A DNA stretch of 16,412 bases from Candidatus Poribacteria bacterium (GTDB lineage Bacteria > Poribacteria > WGA-4E > GCA-2687025): assembly GCA_002687025.1 (NCBI GenBank), contig NYZG01000279.1:1-16412 (forward strand). The letters run 5' to 3'. The translations under genes were made by a program, and so were the position numbers. Under the pieces are notes generated by a model. That model saw only the letters and a program-made list of their open reading frames with translations. It did not search any database and was not told the DNA's origin. Position 1 is the first letter of the stretch, and the number at the start of each line of letters is the position of its first letter. Positions 14,422 to 16,412 of this stretch are shown here, in pieces.

Positions 14422-15863
14422 GGAGTAGGCTGCTGCGGGGTTCCGGCGCGAAGGAGGGCGCCCTCGAGCCAATCCAGATTGGCGAGTTGGCGAGCGACTG
14501 GCTCCGCGCCCAGGGCGAATCGGTTCTCCAGGAAGAACATGATGAACAGCGCCATCAGCGGGTGATTCTGCTCGCTGAGCGACACCTCGACCTGGCCCAT
14601 ATCGACGTCCTGGCCCGCCGCGATGGCAGCGCGCGCGTCGCGGATCACGCGGAGCAGTCGCTCGTCAAACACCGGTCGCAGGTCCCGACCGACCGTCACG
14701 TCCGGCGCGAGCGCGCGCAGGTGACCGGCGCCAACGACCCAGCGGCCCTGCCATCCGGTGGTCTCCGCGTCCGGGCCCGCCGGCATGGGGAACTGGTACC
14801 CACCGAGACGACGCGCCTCCAGATAGTCGGCGTGCGTGCCGAGAACCGTCCCGGCGACCTTCTCGACCGAGGGGGCCGACGCGTCGTCTTCGCAGACGGC
14901 CCGATTCCCCTCCCGGTATCCGAGTGTCATCCACGGCGACGGGCTCCCCTGATACACCGTGGTGCTGGGCACGCCTAACGCGGACGAGAAGTGCTGAACG
15001 AAGCTGTCGTTGCTCAGCAGGCCGTGCGAAGCCTGGAGCACGGCTGCGAGCTGGTGGAAGTCCGTCGTGCCAATCAGGTTCGCCGACGGCACGCCCGCCT
15101 GAGTCACGGAGCGGTGGATGCGGAGGCCGTGGATCCTGTCGCCGGCCACGCCGGTGAGCATGATCCCCGTCTGAGTGGCCCGAGCAACGCGGATAGCGGC
15201 CTCCGCGAAGCCCTCGGCGTGCCAGCGCTTCTGCTCCTCGTACGCCCCCGGTTGCACGACGAAGTATGGCGCTCCACCAATCTGCGCTCGAACCGACGCG
15301 GCAAAATCGCGCTCGGGCCGTAGGAAGAACTCCGTGCTGATGTCGTCTCGGGACGCCCGGCCGATGTTGATGAAGGCATCCACCCAGTGGGTGATGCCGT
15401 ACCGGACATCCGTGCCGCTGGCGAGGTAGTACTGCGACCAGCGGTCGGGAACGCGGCGCTCTCCGGCGGCGTCGGCATACGGCCCGGCGCGCTCGGGCGC
15501 CTCGATCGCTCCGGCCAGCATGGCCGCGGCGGCATTGAACTGGAGGTTCACCACGCGATCCGCGCGCTCAGGCAGGGCCGCGAATAGGGACGGAAACGCC
15601 TGCTTGGCCTCCTCGACCGGGAACCCGAACGCCTCCTCGTCCTCGCGCCACACGGTGCGCTGTTTGTATCGCGCGATAAAGTCCATAGGGACCACGATCA
15701 GCCGGTTCACGTACGGCTGCCCGTAGAGAAGCTGCGCGCAGTCCTCCGCGACCACCCACGTTACGTGCGTCGGTTCCTCCGCCTTCCACGCCCGCACGAG
15801 CGCGCTCGCCATGAGCAGGTCGCCCAGTCGATACATGCGCACAAGCACGAAGTCACGCGCCAT
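14418..15863 (-). CDS. Glycosyltransferase family 9 (heptosyltransferase-like) protein with C-terminal extension
   Basis: 481 residues. GT9 signs: VRMYRLGDLLMASALVRAWK (8-27), with Asp15 where heptosyltransferases have their catalytic Asp; QPGAYEEQKRW (204-214) at the start of the second Rossmann domain; GTTDFHQLAAVL (265-276); and LLSNDSFVQHFSSALGVPS (282-300), the donor-binding block. Family members move heptose or similar sugars from a nucleotide donor onto lipopolysaccharide or other cell-surface glycans. After about residue 335 there are about 145 extra residues, mostly helical-looking and without a motif I know, ending in FIMFFLENRF and an Asp/Leu-rich tail. The ATG at 15863 has AGGA upstream. 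It begins 17 bp after the stop of the partial membrane protein gene, so the two are co-transcribed. Confidence 0.82.
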   Translation of the reverse strand: MARDFVLVRMYRLGDLLMASALVRAWKAEEPTHVTWVVAEDCAQLLYGQPYVNRLIVVPMDFIARYKQRTVWREDEEAFGFPVEEAKQAFPSLFAALPERADRVVNLQFNAAAAMLAGAIEAPERAGPYADAAGERRVPDRWSQYYLASGTDVRYGITHWVDAFINIGRASRDDISTEFFLRPERDFAASVRAQIGGAPYFVVQPGAYEEQKRWHAEGFAEAAIRVARATQTGIMLTGVAGDRIHGLRIHRSVTQAGVPSANLIGTTDFHQLAAVLQASHGLLSNDSFVQHFSSALGVPSTTVYQGSPSPWMTLGYREGNRAVCEDDASAPSVEKVAGTVLGTHADYLEARRLGGYQFPMPAGPDAETTGWQGRWVVGAGHLRALAPDVTVGRDLRPVFDERLLRVIRDARAAIAAGQDVDMGQVEVSLSEQNHPLMALFIMFFLENRFALGAEPVARQLANLDWLEGALLRAGTPQQPTP

Positions 15864-15880
15864 GGCGTCCTGTCCGGTGG

Positions 15881-16412
15881 CTAGAAGTCATAGCGGGCGA
15901 GATCGGCCACGAAGCGGGCACGCTGTTCTTCGTTCCGCGCATGGGCGAACTTCTCCGCGTTCTGCCGGCCGCCCCAGTAGAAACGGCTTCCCCCGAGGTA
16001 TATGAAGAGCGCGTCCACCCAGCGGCCGTCCACGACGGCGCGTCCAAGGAAATGCAGGAACGCCCCGTTGAGACCGGTAGACACGATCCCGTTCGCCACC
16101 CGCCCGGCGTACATCTGGCCAGCCCCAGGCGCAACCGTAGACATCCATTTTGCCGCAGTTGGCGAACGGAGGGGAAGCGCATCGGCGCGGCGCAGCTCGG
16201 CCAGCAGCGGGCGGACGCGGCGATCGTTGTCTCGGCCCGGGAAGAGGAGCGTGACTCGCTTCAGCTCCTCGCGGGCCGAGGGCCACTGGCGCCGATGTAT
16301 CGCGCACCAGGCGCGGCCGTATTGGGCGGCCTGGGCGATGTCGTCTCGTTCCACGGATCGGACGACGTCGCCCCACTGCCCCGCGGCCGTCACGTAGTCG
16401 CGCAGCCTGTAG
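15881..16412 (-). CDS. TPR-like membrane protein with PGAGQxYxGR motif, N-terminus outside the window
   Basis: The frame is open from the window edge (first complete codons read Y-R-L-R-D-Y) to a TAG at 15883-15881, giving 177 visible residues. The N-terminal visible part resembles a tetratricopeptide repeat (QYGRAWCAIHRRQWPSAREE, then LLFPGRDNDRR). This is followed by the block STVAPGAGQMYAGRVANGIV and two hydrophobic segments (NGAFLHFLG, DALFIYLGGSRFYWGG). The PGAGQ-Y-GR element near a membrane helix recurs in small TM2-like and TPR-linked envelope proteins of Gram-negative bacteria, whose function I do not know. A GTG within the visible part (16393) is not needed as a start, since the frame continues upstream. 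Co-transcription with the GT9 gene suggests a cell-envelope role. Partial. Confidence 0.6.
   Translation of the reverse strand, partial: YRLRDYVTAAGQWGDVVRSVERDDIAQAAQYGRAWCAIHRRQWPSAREELKRVTLLFPGRDNDRRVRPLLAELRRADALPLRSPTAAKWMSTVAPGAGQMYAGRVANGIVSTGLNGAFLHFLGRAVVDGRWVDALFIYLGGSRFYWGGRQNAEKFAHARNEEQRARFVADLARYDF

Noticed and set aside
13693..14472. 259-residue minus-strand frame opposite PPK2
   Set aside because: PPK2 motifs on the plus strand are unambiguous; the antisense frame is a shadow.
1..16412. tRNA, rRNA, CRISPR arrays, insertion sequences and phage genes
   Set aside because: By eye I found no cloverleaf-like segments, regular spaced repeats, transposase or integrase motifs; nearly all bases are in the genes listed.

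Overview
The window is GC-rich, densely coded and free of RNA genes, CRISPR arrays and recognisable mobile elements. It reads as an ordinary chromosomal stretch of an uncultured diderm bacterium. A secreted fibronectin-type protein with a FlgD/type-IX-like C-terminal domain, a phytanoyl-CoA dioxygenase beside an alcohol-dehydrogenase-like enzyme, a lipoprotein HlyD/MacA adaptor with MacB-type permeases, and a heptosyltransferase-like GT9 protein together suggest an FCB-type lineage such as Latescibacterota, Poribacteria or Gemmatimonadota. The Gram-negative envelope is well supported; the phylum is inference.

Layout. 1-269 (+) is the 3' end of an AmmeMemoRadiSam radical SAM gene, overlapping by 67 bp the convergent gene that follows. 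A minus-strand operon runs from about 4005 down to 203: a secreted FN3 protein, a phytanoyl-CoA dioxygenase-family oxygenase and a medium-chain dehydrogenase/reductase. A 177-bp divergent region (4006-4182) holds a candidate minus-strand promoter and an imperfect 21-bp-period repeat. From it a plus-strand operon departs: PHP-domain phosphoesterase (4183-5073), XylG-like double ATPase (5070-6626), XylH-like permease (6623-7570) and an Ldh-family (malate/L-lactate dehydrogenase type 2) oxidoreductase (7588-8637). The first three overlap by 4 bp at each junction. No substrate-binding protein is present in the window.

After a 74-bp gap with a 12-bp palindrome comes an export module: a long HlyD/MacA-like adaptor (8712-10730) and two MacB/FtsX-type permeases (10770-12065 and 12085-13524), with no ATPase gene between or beside them. 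A class III-like polyphosphate kinase 2 follows (13561-14421) and meets head-on, with overlapping stop codons, a minus-strand pair: a GT9 glycosyltransferase (15863-14418) and, upstream of it, a TPR-plus-membrane protein cut by the window edge (16412-15881).

Working together: the two divergent operons look like an uptake-and-oxidation island for a small polar, sugar-like compound. An ABC importer brings the substrate in, a 2-oxoglutarate/Fe(II) oxygenase and two NAD(P)-dependent dehydrogenases oxidise it, and a PHP hydrolase may remove a phosphate. The compound cannot be read from the sequence. The adaptor-permease set is probably a MacAB-like exporter using an ATPase encoded elsewhere. I found no overtly novel defence or RNA system. 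The most interesting points are the missing partner genes of both transporters, the unusual architecture of the adaptor, and the mixed oxidative island with a secreted FN3 protein.
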